The position numbers were made by a program, and so were the translations under genes. From the NCBI GenBank assembly GCA_945865365.1, contig CAMBDL010000002.1, forward strand, positions 1 to 64,000: a stretch of 64,000 nucleotides of DNA, read 5' to 3'. This stretch comes from Streptomyces griseus (GTDB taxonomy: Bacteria; Actinomycetota; Actinomycetes; Nanopelagicales; Nanopelagicaceae). The notes beneath the pieces were generated by a model that was not told the DNA's origin, did no database searches, and was given only the letters and a program-made list of their open reading frames with translations. Shown here piece by piece: positions 17,201 through 31,006 of this stretch (its first letter is position 1; each line of letters opens with the position of its first letter).

Positions 17201-17911
17201 ATGGCGCTGACCGTTTCAGAGCTCACGATTCATCATGGTGCGATCTGTGCCATCAATAATGTCTCCTTCACTGTTGCACAGGGGCAGTTAACTGCAGTCA
17301 TTGGCGCTAATGGCGCCGGCAAGACCACTTTATTGCGAGCACTATCAGGCCTGAATAAGTCGACCCACGGCCATGCAACATGGAATGAACACAATCTCCT
17401 CCACTCAAAGCCTGAGTCAATTGTTCGTCATGGGGTTTCACATGTCTCTGAGGGTAAAGCAGTTATTCCAGAGCTAACCGTTAATGAAAACTTAGAGCTA
17501 GGTGCAATTTGGCGTAAAAATAAGAAAGAGACACGTGAGACAAAAGATCAGATCACCTCTATTTTTCCGCGACTCGGTGAGCGCTTAAGCCAACGCGCAG
17601 ACACATTATCGGGTGGTGAACGACAGATGTTAGCTATTGGTCGTGCGCTGATGTCAAAGCCACAGTTGCTGCTACTTGATGAACCTTCATTAGGCTTAGC
17701 ACCATTAGTTATCGAACAGATATTTCAAACTATTAGAGACTTAACTACCACAATGGGTCTGACCGTTGTTCTTGTTGAACAAAATGCGATGGGTGCGCTA
17801 AAGATTGCAGATTTTGGAGTTGTTTTGAACTTAGGAAAAGTTGCAGTTACTGGAACTGCCCAATCACTCATGGCCGACCCGCAAGTGCGCGCGGCTTACT
17901 TGGGATACTAA
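17201..17911 (+). CDS. livF: branched-chain amino acid type ABC transporter ATPase LivF
   Basis: 236 residues. Walker A GANGAGKTT (about 34-42), signature LSGGERQML (about 139-147), Walker B LLLLDEPSLGLAP. It is the second ATPase of a HAAT-type importer and starts directly after the livG stop. The pair LivG/LivF with one canonical and one atypical signature suggests an asymmetric ATPase dimer. Confidence 0.93.
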   Translation: MALTVSELTIHHGAICAINNVSFTVAQGQLTAVIGANGAGKTTLLRALSGLNKSTHGHATWNEHNLLHSKPESIVRHGVSHVSEGKAVIPELTVNENLELGAIWRKNKKETRETKDQITSIFPRLGERLSQRADTLSGGERQMLAIGRALMSKPQLLLLDEPSLGLAPLVIEQIFQTIRDLTTTMGLTVVLVEQNAMGALKIADFGVVLNLGKVAVTGTAQSLMADPQVRAAYLGY

Positions 17912-17913
17912 TT

Positions 17914-18822
17914 ATGTTTCAATTTATTAATACTTTACTGATAGGCATAACAGCCGGATCTATCTACTCCTTAATGGCCATCGCGATTGTTTTGGTGTGG
18001 CGCAGTACACGAGTGATTAACTTTGCCCAAGGCGGTTTAGCACTAGCATCATCTTTTGTTGGCGCATCCATTCTTGCCAGAGAGATTTCTTTTTGGATTG
18101 CTCTTCCGCTTGCAATGATTGCTGGAGCTCTCTTCTCTGCCTTAACTGAATACTTCTTATTGCGTCCGCTGCTCAAGCGCTCTGGTGACAAAGGCGAAGA
18201 GATCTTCCTACCAATTATTGCAACGTTGGGTCTGCTAGGAATCATTAAAACGATTCTTAACTTTACATATGGAGACCGTATTGGTTCAATCCCGCCACCA
18301 ATTTCCGATAGAGGCTTTGTTGTAGGCGGGCAAGTAATTGCGCTCTCACCCATGCGGGTATTGATTCTAGGGATAGTGCTTTTCTTGATGGTTTTGCTTA
18401 CATTTCTCTTCCAGCGGACCAACCTGGGCTTAGCGCTGCGAGCATCCTCTTATTCTCCAGAAATCTCCCGTCTTGCAGGTGTTCGCGTAGATGTCATCCG
18501 CACTGCAGGGTGGGCGATATCTGGAGCAGCTGGAGCAGCTGCAGGTATCTTGCAGACCACCAATGGTTCAGGTGCTATTTCACCAGAGTCTTTTGAATTT
18601 AGCCTGCTCCTTGTCTTTGGATTTGTCGCTGCAGTTATTGGAGGAATTGAAAGTTTAATAGGTGCCGTTTTAGGTGGACTCACTCTCGGAATTATTTTAG
18701 CTTTTATTTTGATGTATATCGGTGGATCACTTGTATTTTTCTCAGCCTTCTTAATATTGATAGCAATTCTCATAGTTCGCCCGCATGGAATTATTGGCGT
18801 TAAAGGTGGTCGTCGTGCATAA
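17914..18822 (+). CDS. livH: branched-chain amino acid type ABC transporter permease LivH
   Basis: 302 residues with about eight membrane helices. INTLLIGITAGSIYSLMAIAIVLVWRSTRVINFAQGG is split across the first helices and is the LivH hallmark (NFAQG). The cytoplasmic loop LALRASSYSPEISRLAGVRV contacts the ATPase. It begins 2 bases after livF and overlaps livM. Forms the channel with LivM. Confidence 0.93.
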   Translation: MFQFINTLLIGITAGSIYSLMAIAIVLVWRSTRVINFAQGGLALASSFVGASILAREISFWIALPLAMIAGALFSALTEYFLLRPLLKRSGDKGEEIFLPIIATLGLLGIIKTILNFTYGDRIGSIPPPISDRGFVVGGQVIALSPMRVLILGIVLFLMVLLTFLFQRTNLGLALRASSYSPEISRLAGVRVDVIRTAGWAISGAAGAAAGILQTTNGSGAISPESFEFSLLLVFGFVAAVIGGIESLIGAVLGGLTLGIILAFILMYIGGSLVFFSAFLILIAILIVRPHGIIGVKGGRRA

Positions 18823-19795
18823 AGTTAAAACTCTACGATTTAAAACAGGAATTGGTTTTTTTCTGATTGGGCTTTGTGTATTTCTTCTCAGTAATGTCGT
18901 TGATGAATGGCGAGCATTTCAAGGTGCGACGGTAGCAGTCTATGTAGTTGCTATCGCTTCAATAATTTTGCTCACTGGTTACTCAGGGCAGATTTCTCTG
19001 GGCCATGGTGCTTTATTAGGTATTGGTGCATACGCGGCAGCCCTTGCCCAGATTTATGCGCACCTGCCAATCTGGTTGTGTTTTGTAGCAGCGGTATTAG
19101 TGACAGCGATTTTTGGTGCCCTTTTGGGAGTAGCCGCGGCACGATTGTCCGGGCCTTACTTAGCGGGAACAACTCTTGCATTGGCCGTCGGTTTACCGTC
19201 GATTGCAAGCCAGTTTTCAATCTTAGGTGGCGAACAAGGAATTTCATTTAGTGTGGGTTGGCCACCGTTATCCCTTGGCTCAGATTTTACGCAATATAAG
19301 TGGTTCTTCTGGATCGCAACGATTGCGGCTTTAATCATGATGTGGTTTGTTCGCAATATTTTGCACTCGCGTTATGGTCGAATGTGGCGAGCCGTCAAAA
19401 GCAACGCCGTTGCTGCCGAACTGGCCGGAATCGGTATTGGCTCCTCAAAAGTTCTGGCATTCACCATCAGCTCTGGGGTGGCCGGCCTTGCCGGAGCCCT
19501 ATTGGCCATGACAACAAACAACGTTTCTCCTAGCGTCTTCCCCCTTGCCCTCTCGTTTTCACTGGCAACGGGGGCTGTTCTCTCTGGTGTAAACACCCTT
19601 GGGGGTGTAATGATTGGCTCATTAGCACTGGTCGCAATACCTGAAATCGCCTCCTCGGTCTCGAACCTGTGGAGCGAATCGGAGAATACGGCCATGTTAT
19701 TGCCTGAACTGATTGTCAGTGCGCTGTTAATTTTGACGGTTTTCTTAGCCCCTAAGGGACCGATTGAAAAACTTCGCGCTCGGCATCGCCATTAA
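18815..19795 (+). CDS. livM: branched-chain amino acid type ABC transporter permease LivM
   Basis: 326 residues from GTG 18815, which has GGTGG just upstream and overlaps the livH stop. An ATG at 18785 in frame would give ten more residues and a longer overlap. It has eight to nine membrane helices. LTGYSGQISLGHGALLGIGAY is the LivM signature, spanning about 60-80. The ATPase-contacting loop is MWRAVKSNAVAAELAGIGI. Second membrane subunit of the HAAT importer. Confidence 0.92.
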   Translation: MHKVKTLRFKTGIGFFLIGLCVFLLSNVVDEWRAFQGATVAVYVVAIASIILLTGYSGQISLGHGALLGIGAYAAALAQIYAHLPIWLCFVAAVLVTAIFGALLGVAAARLSGPYLAGTTLALAVGLPSIASQFSILGGEQGISFSVGWPPLSLGSDFTQYKWFFWIATIAALIMMWFVRNILHSRYGRMWRAVKSNAVAAELAGIGIGSSKVLAFTISSGVAGLAGALLAMTTNNVSPSVFPLALSFSLATGAVLSGVNTLGGVMIGSLALVAIPEIASSVSNLWSESENTAMLLPELIVSALLILTVFLAPKGPIEKLRARHRH

Positions 19796-19870
19796 GTCGG
19801 TAGAGTTTTTGCACGTCAGTAGTAAAGAACGGCACGCAAACCCGCAAGGGCCCTCGATGAAAGGAACAAC

Positions 19871-21178
19871 ATGTCCAGTAAGGCTCGTCGCAAACTTCTC
19901 ATAGTTCAAGCGGTGATAGCTGTAGGTGCGCTATCACTTTCTGCACTGCCCGCGCAGGCGCTTTCGCCACGCTCAGAGGCAGGTGTTACATCAAGTGCGA
20001 TCAAACTTGGTATCACTCTGCCAATGAAGGGCTCTGCAAGCTTTGGCTATAACCAACTCCCTGACGCAATGAAGGCATATTTTGCCTATGTCAATGCCAA
20101 TGGCGGAGTAAATGGCCGTAAAATTACTCTCGTTGTAAAAGATGATGGCTACCTTCCAAAACAGGCGATTCAAAATACTCAAGACCTCATTGGAAAAGAC
20201 AAAGTATTTGCCATGGTGGGTGCACTTGGAACTGCTAATAATCAAGCAGTTGCAGATGCAGTAAACCTAGGCCGCCGCGGAATCCCTAGCCTATTTATCA
20301 ATACTGGCTTTAGCGGATTTAATAATCGCAGTGCTTATCCAACCTCTTCAACGTTATTGCCTTCATATATTATGGAAGCAAAGATGATCTCTAAGTACGT
20401 AAAAGAGACCTACGCTGATAAGAAGATTTGCCTGCTTTACCAAGATGACGATTTCGGTGACGATGCCCTCGTTGGTTTTGATAAGGATCATGGCAATCTA
20501 ACGTTCACCTCAAAGATTGCATATCCATCACTGTCACAAGGTGTTGCTGGTGTTCCAGATTCTTGGGTAACTAAGTTCAAGGCAGCTGGATGTGAAGTAC
20601 AGATCGTATTTGGTGTGTCTACTGCAACGCTTTACTTCGTTATGGGTGCAGCGAAAGCACAGTATGGACCTAAGTGGATTCTTGGCTCAGTGGGAGCAGA
20701 TGTTGCTTCAATTAACCCAGCAACCATTCCATATATCATTGGCGCAACATCGATGTCGTTCTTGCCATCAGTAGTTGATCCAAAAGATGAGTATGTAGCA
20801 AAGTTCAAGGAAATCCACGCTACTTATAACTCAAAGGCGAAGTTCAATAGCTGGGCACTTATCGGTATGAACGCTGCTTTCCTCACTGTTCAGGCGCTCA
20901 AAGCTGGTGGAAAGAAGCTGACACGTGCATCTCTTCTTGCAGCACTTGATTCTGGTGGCGCAAAATTTGCTAACGCTGGTTTAGTTCCGTTGAACTATTC
21001 AAAGACAAGCAACGTTGGTTACAACGGATACTGGTTTGGTAAATTCAATTCAACTGGTGACCTTGTACCAAATGACACATTCACATACACCGTTTACACA
21101 ACAGATTCAGGAACTGGTGCAGTGGAGAAGTCAACTTACTCTCGTCCAGATATGCCAGCGAAGGGATTACCAAACTAA
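19871..21178 (+). CDS. livJ: branched-chain amino acid type ABC transporter substrate-binding protein
   Basis: 435 residues. A signal peptide covers about 1-30 (cleavage near LPAQA). There is no lipobox cysteine. The mature protein is a periplasmic-binding-protein type I fold of the Leu/Ile/Val or amide-binding family (IKLGITLPMKGSASFGYNQ; VKDDGYLPKQAIQ). It delivers substrate to LivHMGF. The gene is last in the set after a 75-base gap with its own GAAAGGAAC ribosome site, and its stop overlaps the hydrolase start. The substrate cannot be read; amino acids, urea or amides are all possible for this family. Confidence 0.88.
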   Translation: MSSKARRKLLIVQAVIAVGALSLSALPAQALSPRSEAGVTSSAIKLGITLPMKGSASFGYNQLPDAMKAYFAYVNANGGVNGRKITLVVKDDGYLPKQAIQNTQDLIGKDKVFAMVGALGTANNQAVADAVNLGRRGIPSLFINTGFSGFNNRSAYPTSSTLLPSYIMEAKMISKYVKETYADKKICLLYQDDDFGDDALVGFDKDHGNLTFTSKIAYPSLSQGVAGVPDSWVTKFKAAGCEVQIVFGVSTATLYFVMGAAKAQYGPKWILGSVGADVASINPATIPYIIGATSMSFLPSVVDPKDEYVAKFKEIHATYNSKAKFNSWALIGMNAAFLTVQALKAGGKKLTRASLLAALDSGGAKFANAGLVPLNYSKTSNVGYNGYWFGKFNSTGDLVPNDTFTYTVYTTDSGTGAVEKSTYSRPDMPAKGLPN

Positions 21179-22809
21179 TGAGAACTGCAACATTTAAATC
21201 ACGCGCTTTTGCCTTCATTTCAGCGACTTCGTTGCTTGCAGCGTTAGTTGTTGTATCACCAGCCACAGCTGCCGTTGCAACAGGTCCAACGTGTGATGGA
21301 GCAACTCCAGTACAAACATGTACTGGAACGACTTCTGACGGTGCGCTCTATAAAATGAGCGTTCCTGCAACTTTCAATGGCACTGTCACAATCTGGTCAC
21401 ATGGATTTGGATCTAATACCTCCTTTCCTTCAGCTGGATTAACAATTGATTCATCAGCACAAATTGCACCAGGCAATAATGCTGCGCTCGTCAAGCATCT
21501 AAACGATAAGGGCGTCGCAGTTATTGGTTCTGGTTTTAGCACCCAAGGGTGGAATCTTGATGAAGCTGTAAAGACAAATGCCGAGCTCGTCGGAGTCTTT
21601 AAGGCGAAGTTCACTGACACCAAGAAGGTTGTCGCGTGGGGTTACTCCATGGGTGGAGGAATCACTCAGGCATTTGCAGAGCAACATCCAGAGCTAGTAT
21701 CTGCTGCACTTGTTATGAATCCAGTTGATGCATGGGATGCGCAAAGCAAGTACTTTATTGATCTCCTGTGGCTGCTAAAGAACTGGTTTGATCCATCAAT
21801 TAAATTGACGGGTTATGCCGCTGGTATGGCTGGAGATATCCAGATGCTTGGAGATATCCAAAAGTACACAGTCATGTTGCAGTCACTGCAAGCAAGCGTT
21901 GCTACGGGCGCTTGGCCCTCAACGTCAAGTGCTTCTGCAAAGGCGCTTCAATCAGCTGGAATTCCATCACGCAGCGCCCTTCTTATGATTGGCCGCTTAG
22001 CTGGTATTAGTGCACAAAGCTCATCATTTGATGGCATTGCTGGACCAGCTACTTCGGCAGTAACAGCATGGCCGCTTGCCTATGCCCCAGCACTGGGAAC
22101 TCTTGAGAACATCAGTGCTGTCATTGGCTACGCTCTTCTTGGCGCTCGCGATATGCAGTCCAAGATGGGTGGAATTAACATTGATAACTCCACAACGAAT
22201 TATTCAAAGCAATTAAGTGCGGCAGATCGTGCCGTTTATAACGCCGCCTTCAGTGGAAACACTGCAATTGCCGGAATGTTATCTACGCTTAATCCATTGA
22301 ACCCAGATGCACCTCGCATTAAGGCTGACGCTGACGCATTGGCAAAGTCAAAGGCGACGATGTATCAGAGCACTGGCAAGATCAAAGTTCCTACAATTGT
22401 GATGATCGGTGAACACGATCCGGTAGAACCTGCTGGAATTGTTCAGCGCATGGCTGACCTATATGAGCAAGATTTTGCTGCAGCGAAAGAGGCCGCAAAG
22501 TCTGCTAACCGTGACAATGGTTATGTTGCACCTCGACGTCAGCTAGCTGTGCTGTGGAGCGTGACTCCAAAGACTTGGTCTAAGTTCACTGCAGAGGGAT
22601 TACCAATTCCAGTTGCTGGAACTCCAGGAACAGGACACACAAACTTCACAGCGGCTCAGTACACCTTCCTGCTCGATGCCGCACTTACAGCAGCATCGAC
22701 TGGTGCTCTTCCACGCAAGCTAGAGGTCAATCAATCGTTAACGAAATTGAAGTTAACTATTGATCGTAACTCTGCTTATCCTTGGATGAAGCATTACACA
22801 ACTAACTAA
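21178..22809 (+). CDS. secreted alpha/beta hydrolase
   Basis: 543 residues. Signal peptide about 1-32 with cleavage near ATAA. The fold is an alpha/beta hydrolase. The oxyanion element is HGFGS (75-79) and the nucleophile elbow is GYSMGGG with S157. A late aspartate lies in MIGEHDPV and the histidine in TGHTNF, completing the triad in the right order. A large helical insert of about 200 residues separates the elbow from the acid, perhaps a lid. The start overlaps the livJ stop (TAATG), so it is probably translated with the importer. It may release the transported substrate outside the cell. The substrate (ester, amide or peptide) is unknown. Confidence 0.75.
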   Translation: MRTATFKSRAFAFISATSLLAALVVVSPATAAVATGPTCDGATPVQTCTGTTSDGALYKMSVPATFNGTVTIWSHGFGSNTSFPSAGLTIDSSAQIAPGNNAALVKHLNDKGVAVIGSGFSTQGWNLDEAVKTNAELVGVFKAKFTDTKKVVAWGYSMGGGITQAFAEQHPELVSAALVMNPVDAWDAQSKYFIDLLWLLKNWFDPSIKLTGYAAGMAGDIQMLGDIQKYTVMLQSLQASVATGAWPSTSSASAKALQSAGIPSRSALLMIGRLAGISAQSSSFDGIAGPATSAVTAWPLAYAPALGTLENISAVIGYALLGARDMQSKMGGINIDNSTTNYSKQLSAADRAVYNAAFSGNTAIAGMLSTLNPLNPDAPRIKADADALAKSKATMYQSTGKIKVPTIVMIGEHDPVEPAGIVQRMADLYEQDFAAAKEAAKSANRDNGYVAPRRQLAVLWSVTPKTWSKFTAEGLPIPVAGTPGTGHTNFTAAQYTFLLDAALTAASTGALPRKLEVNQSLTKLKLTIDRNSAYPWMKHYTTN

Positions 22810-22832
22810 TAGTTAGTTCGTTACTACAACAA

Positions 22833-22867
22833 AGAGGGGCCTGGGAAACCAGGCTCCTCTTTGCTTT
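22833..22867 (+). terminator. rho-independent terminator of the liv/hydrolase operon
   Basis: AGAGGGGCCTGG (22833-22844), GAAA tetraloop, CCAGGCTCCTCT (22849-22860) form a 12-bp stem with one G-T pair, followed by TTGCTTT. A short dyad ACTAACTA-A-TAGTTAGT (22801-22817) overlaps the hydrolase stop codon. Confidence 0.85.
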
Positions 22868-22881
22868 ACTATTGAGACCTC

Positions 22882-23316
22882 ATGATTACAGTTGCCAGCC
22901 CTGAAGCGATGTTCGCACTTGGCTACTCAGTTGCTCAGCATCTACGAGTTGGAGATTTAGTTTTACTCAATGGCCCCTTAGGAGCAGGTAAAACACTTCT
23001 TGCGCAGGGAATAGGCAGCGGACTAGGCATTGATGACATAACTTCACCCACCTTTGTCATATCCAGAGCACACAAAGGTGTTATTCCAATGATTCATGTA
23101 GATGCATATCGTTTACTAGATACTAATAATCCCAGCCTTTATTTAGATGATTTAGATTTAGATACAGAAAATTCTGTCACAGTAATTGAATGGGGCGGCG
23201 ATGAGTCGGCACGTCTGAACGATGACCGTCTCACAATTACTATTGATCGCAGCGATGAGATTCGAAAAGTGAGTATTACGTGTATCGGCAAACGCTGGGA
23301 TGGTTTTGCCCTATGA
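22882..23316 (+). CDS. tsaE: tRNA t6A biosynthesis ATPase TsaE
   Basis: 144 residues. P-loop GPLGAGKT at 31-38 and the ITSPTFVI switch near 56-63 are typical. TsaE is the small ATPase that resets the TsaB-TsaD complex in making N6-threonylcarbamoyladenosine at tRNA position 37. It overlaps tsaB by ATGA and starts a tight four-gene string tsaE-tsaB-rimI-tsaD, the standard actinobacterial order. Confidence 0.95.
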   Translation: MITVASPEAMFALGYSVAQHLRVGDLVLLNGPLGAGKTLLAQGIGSGLGIDDITSPTFVISRAHKGVIPMIHVDAYRLLDTNNPSLYLDDLDLDTENSVTVIEWGGDESARLNDDRLTITIDRSDEIRKVSITCIGKRWDGFAL

Positions 23317-23846
23317 CAGTTTCGCTGGCAATAGATACGTCAACCTCCCGAACATGTGTGGCGATAATTGAAGATGGTATGGCTTTATGGCGTGGTCACA
23401 AAGATGGTGCAACTGCGCATGGCCCAGCCTTGCCTGCATTAGTAGCTGAAGCAATTGTAGGTCGCACCATTGATGAAGTAGTTGTTGGAATGGGACCAGG
23501 ACCATTTACTGGGTTAAGAATCGGAATCGCGTTTGCGCGAAGCTTTGCGCTAGCACGAAACATACAAGTGCGCGGGGTATGTTCACTCGATGCAATCGCA
23601 GCACAAGTTAATATAAATGATTTTATTGTTACCGTTGATGCTCGCCGCAAAGAGGTTTATTGGGCGCGCTATATCGATGGAGTTCGAGTCGGTAATCCAG
23701 CAGTTAGTTTTCCAGCCGATGTTGTAGGTGCCGAGGTGCATAGCAATCTCTTTCCTGAATTGACTGCCCTAGTTGCATTGAAACAAGAGTTTGCCGAACC
23801 TATTTATTTACGTCATCCAGATGCAGTTGCGACGGTGGATAGATGA
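23313..23846 (+). CDS. tsaB: tRNA t6A biosynthesis protein TsaB
   Basis: 177 residues from ATG 23313, which overlaps the tsaE stop. The frame reaches back to 23280, but the conserved start is MTVSLAIDTST. It has an ASKHA fold (GMGPGPFTGLRIGIAFARSFA) and is non-catalytic, forming the TsaD partner. The protein is about 40-50 residues shorter than many TsaB proteins, chiefly at the C terminus. The interface part is intact. The stop overlaps rimI (ATGA). Confidence 0.93.
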   Translation: MTVSLAIDTSTSRTCVAIIEDGMALWRGHKDGATAHGPALPALVAEAIVGRTIDEVVVGMGPGPFTGLRIGIAFARSFALARNIQVRGVCSLDAIAAQVNINDFIVTVDARRKEVYWARYIDGVRVGNPAVSFPADVVGAEVHSNLFPELTALVALKQEFAEPIYLRHPDAVATVDR

Positions 23847-24298
23847 CCACGTTTCGTGAAGCATCTGCCCTAGATCTTCCAGCTCTAGTTTCTATGGAGA
23901 AAGTATTATTTGCCGACTCTCCATGGTCTATGGGCCAGTTCAAAGAGGAGTTCAAAGGCGTACCTCGCACACATCTGTTTATGGTGGCAGTAGATGATAC
24001 GCATCAGCTCATTGGCTACGCCGGTGCAATGGTGCCTGCCCCTGGTGTTGAAGCCGATGTTTTAACTGTTGGCGTTATCGCAGAGCACCGTAAAGCCGGT
24101 ATAGGCAGGGCATTTATGGAGCAGTTAGAGAAGTGGGCGATCACGAAAGAGTCCAACGCCATGATGTTAGAAGTCGGAGTAGGCAATGTCGCGGCAATCG
24201 CGTTGTATAAGCAGCTGGGTTATGCGCAGATATCTATACGCATTAACTACTACGGGGCCGGTCTAGATGCAGTTGTAATGCGAAAAGAGTTGAAATGA
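23843..24298 (+). CDS. rimI: GNAT acetyltransferase, RimI type
   Basis: 151 residues. A single GNAT domain with acetyl-CoA loop [18 protein letters not shown] (Q/R-x-x-G-x-G/A, about 79-93) and the late [19 protein letters not shown] motif. In the tsa cluster it is annotated as RimI, which acetylates the N terminus of uS18. In other actinobacteria RimI can act on more targets. It overlaps tsaB and tsaD by four bases each. Confidence 0.88.
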   Translation: MTTFREASALDLPALVSMEKVLFADSPWSMGQFKEEFKGVPRTHLFMVAVDDTHQLIGYAGAMVPAPGVEADVLTVGVIAEHRKAGIGRAFMEQLEKWAITKESNAMMLEVGVGNVAAIALYKQLGYAQISIRINYYGAGLDAVVMRKELK

Positions 24299-25329
24299 CT
24301 TCGCCGATTGTTTTAGGAATCGAAACTTCATGCGATGAAACTGCTGTAGGTATTGTCCGAGGTCGAACTTTATTGGCTAACGTCATTGCATCTAGTGTTG
24401 AAGAACATGCACGCTTTGGTGGAGTAGTACCAGAGATTGCAAGTCGTGCACATTTAGAGGCGATGCAACCTACAATTGAAAAAGCTCTGTTAGACGCCAA
24501 ACTCTCATTAAGAGATATCGATGCAGTTGCCGTTACTGCCGGCCCAGGTTTAGTAGGAGCACTACTGGTTGGAGTCAGCGCAGCGACTGGATTAGCGCTG
24601 GGGCTAGATAAACCTATCTATGCCGTTAATCATTTAGCTGCACACATAAGTGTCGATTTCTTAACGCATGATGAAGCTTTAGATCCAACGATTGCATTAT
24701 TAGTAAGCGGCGGCCACTCATCACTTTTACAAGTCGATGACATAACGGCATCGATTACCAAACTCGGTGCAACCATGGATGATGCGGCCGGAGAGGCCTT
24801 CGATAAAATTGCTCGCGTGATGAAGTTAGGTTTTCCAGGGGGTCCGGCTATCGATGTATTAGCGCAATCAGGTGATGCACGGGCAATCGATTTTCCGCGC
24901 GGCTTAACTACATCTACTGATTGGCAGACTCGCCCCTTTGATTTTTCATTCTCTGGATTAAAAACTGCCGTTGCCAGATATTTAGAGGCCACACCTGATT
25001 ATGCAAAGGCCAATGTTGCCGCATCTTTTCAAGAAGCTATCGTCGATGTTTTATTATTGAAATCCTTAGCTGCATGTAAAGCAACGGGAATCGACTCCTT
25101 AGTAATTGCCGGGGGAGTTGCAGCTAACTCACGTCTGCGAGCGCTAGCCGTCCAGCGCTGCGATAAGGCCGGCATTGATCTGCGCATCCCTGCTGCAGGC
25201 TTATGCACCGATAACGGCGCCATGGTGGCGGCCCTTGGATCTTTGATGGTGGCGGCTAATCGAGCCCCGAGCCCAATCGCCTTTGATGCCGATTCTGGCC
25301 TACCAGTGGGGGTTATAAGCCTGTCCTAG
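24295..25329 (+). CDS. tsaD: tRNA N6-adenosine threonylcarbamoyltransferase TsaD
   Basis: 344 residues. Catalytic subunit that transfers threonylcarbamoyl to A37 of ANN-decoding tRNAs. The metal-binding histidines are in [10 protein letters not shown] (H-x3-H, about 113-117). [16 protein letters not shown] is the N-terminal ASKHA phosphate loop, and GGHSSLL and [10 protein letters not shown] complete the nucleotide site. It ends a four-gene operon and is followed by the groES control region. Confidence 0.96.
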   Translation: MTSPIVLGIETSCDETAVGIVRGRTLLANVIASSVEEHARFGGVVPEIASRAHLEAMQPTIEKALLDAKLSLRDIDAVAVTAGPGLVGALLVGVSAATGLALGLDKPIYAVNHLAAHISVDFLTHDEALDPTIALLVSGGHSSLLQVDDITASITKLGATMDDAAGEAFDKIARVMKLGFPGGPAIDVLAQSGDARAIDFPRGLTTSTDWQTRPFDFSFSGLKTAVARYLEATPDYAKANVAASFQEAIVDVLLLKSLAACKATGIDSLVIAGGVAANSRLRALAVQRCDKAGIDLRIPAAGLCTDNGAMVAALGSLMVAANRAPSPIAFDADSGLPVGVISLS

Positions 25330-25369
25330 GCCCGATTTGCCCTTGGGAATAGGCACCTCTAACCTTGCG

Positions 25370-25396
25370 TTAGCACTCACGGGTCCACACTGCTAA
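25370..25396. promoter_or_regulatory. CIRCE element (HrcA operator) upstream of groES-groEL
   Basis: TTAGCACTC (25370-25378), nine bases, then CACTGCTAA (25388-25396). The CIRCE consensus is TTAGCACTC-N9-GAGTGCTAA. The left arm is perfect and the right arm has two differences. The position 40 to 70 bases before groES is right. HrcA repression of the chaperonin operon, relieved on heat or protein stress, is inferred. Confidence 0.85.
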
Positions 25397-25439
25397 CCGG
25401 GCCCGCACGAGGAAAACAACGCACAAGGGAGTTATGGAC

Positions 25440-25727
25440 ATGGCAATTAAGCCACTAGAAGATCGCATCGTTATCAAGACCAGCGAGGCTGAGACAACTA
25501 CAGCATCGGGTCTAGTTATTCCAGATACAGCTAAAGAGAAGCCACAAGAAGGCGTTGTCATCGCTGTAGGCCCAGGTCGCTTTGATGATGGCGTACGCGT
25601 TCCCATGGATGTCAAAGTTGGAGACGTTGTTCTTTACAGCAAGTACGGCGGAACTGAAATCAAGCACGGCGGAGATGACCTCTTGGTGCTTTCTGCTCGC
25701 GACATTCTCGCTGTAATCGAGAAGTAA
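25440..25727 (+). CDS. groS: co-chaperonin GroES
   Basis: 95 residues from ATG 25440. An ATG at 25434 is also in frame, but AAGGGAG at 25426-25432 is better spaced for 25440, and [13 protein letters not shown] is the usual start. The mobile loop ([20 protein letters not shown], about 15-34) binds GroEL. It caps the chaperonin ring. groEL begins directly after the stop. Confidence 0.97.
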   Translation: MAIKPLEDRIVIKTSEAETTTASGLVIPDTAKEKPQEGVVIAVGPGRFDDGVRVPMDVKVGDVVLYSKYGGTEIKHGGDDLLVLSARDILAVIEK

Positions 25728-27362
<1,635 letters not shown>

Positions 27363-27373
27363 TAGAAGTACAT

Positions 27374-27408
27374 AAAAAAAGCCCCCGCATAGTGCGGGGG
27401 CTTTTTTA
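27374..27408. terminator. bidirectional rho-independent terminator after groEL
   Basis: A-run (27374-27380), GCCCCCGCA (27381-27389), TAG, TGCGGGGGC (27393-27401), T-run (27402-27407). A perfect 9-bp GC stem with A/T flanks on both sides fits the convergent groEL and whiB genes. Confidence 0.93.
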
Positions 27409-27440
27409 TTTTCCAATTAACTCAGGAGGAGAGTTAAAAA

Positions 27441-27743
27441 TTATGAAGCGTGAGAAATATTTGGAGTTGAAACTTTTCCAATAATGACGAGGCGATCATC
27501 TTCTGATAAGCCGCCCCAGATTCCATAGGGCTCTTGAACTGCAAGGGCATGTGTTTGGCAGGCGAGCATGACGGGGCATGACGCACAGATTGCTTTAGCC
27601 GTATTTTCACGGTTTCTGCGACGGGGTCCGCGCTCACCATCTGGGTGGAAAAACATCTCGGCAGGAAGATCACGACAGGCACCTTCATACTGCCACTCCC
27701 ACTCATCAGCGACAGGGCGGGGGAGTCTTGATAATTCAGCCAT
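27441..27743 (-). CDS. WhiB-family iron-sulfur transcription factor (WhiB3/WhiD type)
   Basis: 100 residues. The four Fe-S cysteines are C23, C53, C56 and C62. GIWGG at 74-78 is the WhiB turn. The stretches MFFHPDGERG and CQTHALAVQEPYGIWGGLSE match what I recall of mycobacterial WhiB3 and Streptomyces WhiD. Such proteins carry a [4Fe-4S] cluster sensitive to O2 and NO and bind the housekeeping sigma factor to change transcription. WhiB3 is also located beside groEL in mycobacteria. It is divergent from the CarH-like gene, and a 20-bp direct repeat lies between them. Confidence 0.93.
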   Translation of the reverse strand: MAELSRLPRPVADEWEWQYEGACRDLPAEMFFHPDGERGPRRRNRENTAKAICASCPVMLACQTHALAVQEPYGIWGGLSEDDRLVIIGKVSTPNISHAS

Positions 27744-27759
27744 GGCGAAATACTACAAC

Positions 27760-27805
27760 CGCGCCATACATTGTTCAAGTGTATTCGCGCCCTACACTGT
27801 TCAGG
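27760..27805. promoter_or_regulatory. 20-bp direct repeat in the whiB-carH divergent promoter region
   Basis: CGCGCC-n-TACA-n-TGTTCA-n-G occurs at 27760-27779 and again at 27786-27805, 17 of 20 bases identical, start to start 26 bases. Each copy contains a TGTTCA core. Tandem repeats in this position suit a multimeric DNA-binding protein such as CarH. The binder is inferred. Confidence 0.6.
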
Positions 27806-27853
27806 GCCTGATTTGGGCTGGCTAAATCTCTAGTTCCGCGCAACGATAAGCAC

Positions 27854-30998
<3,145 letters not shown>

Positions 30999-31006
<8 letters not shown>

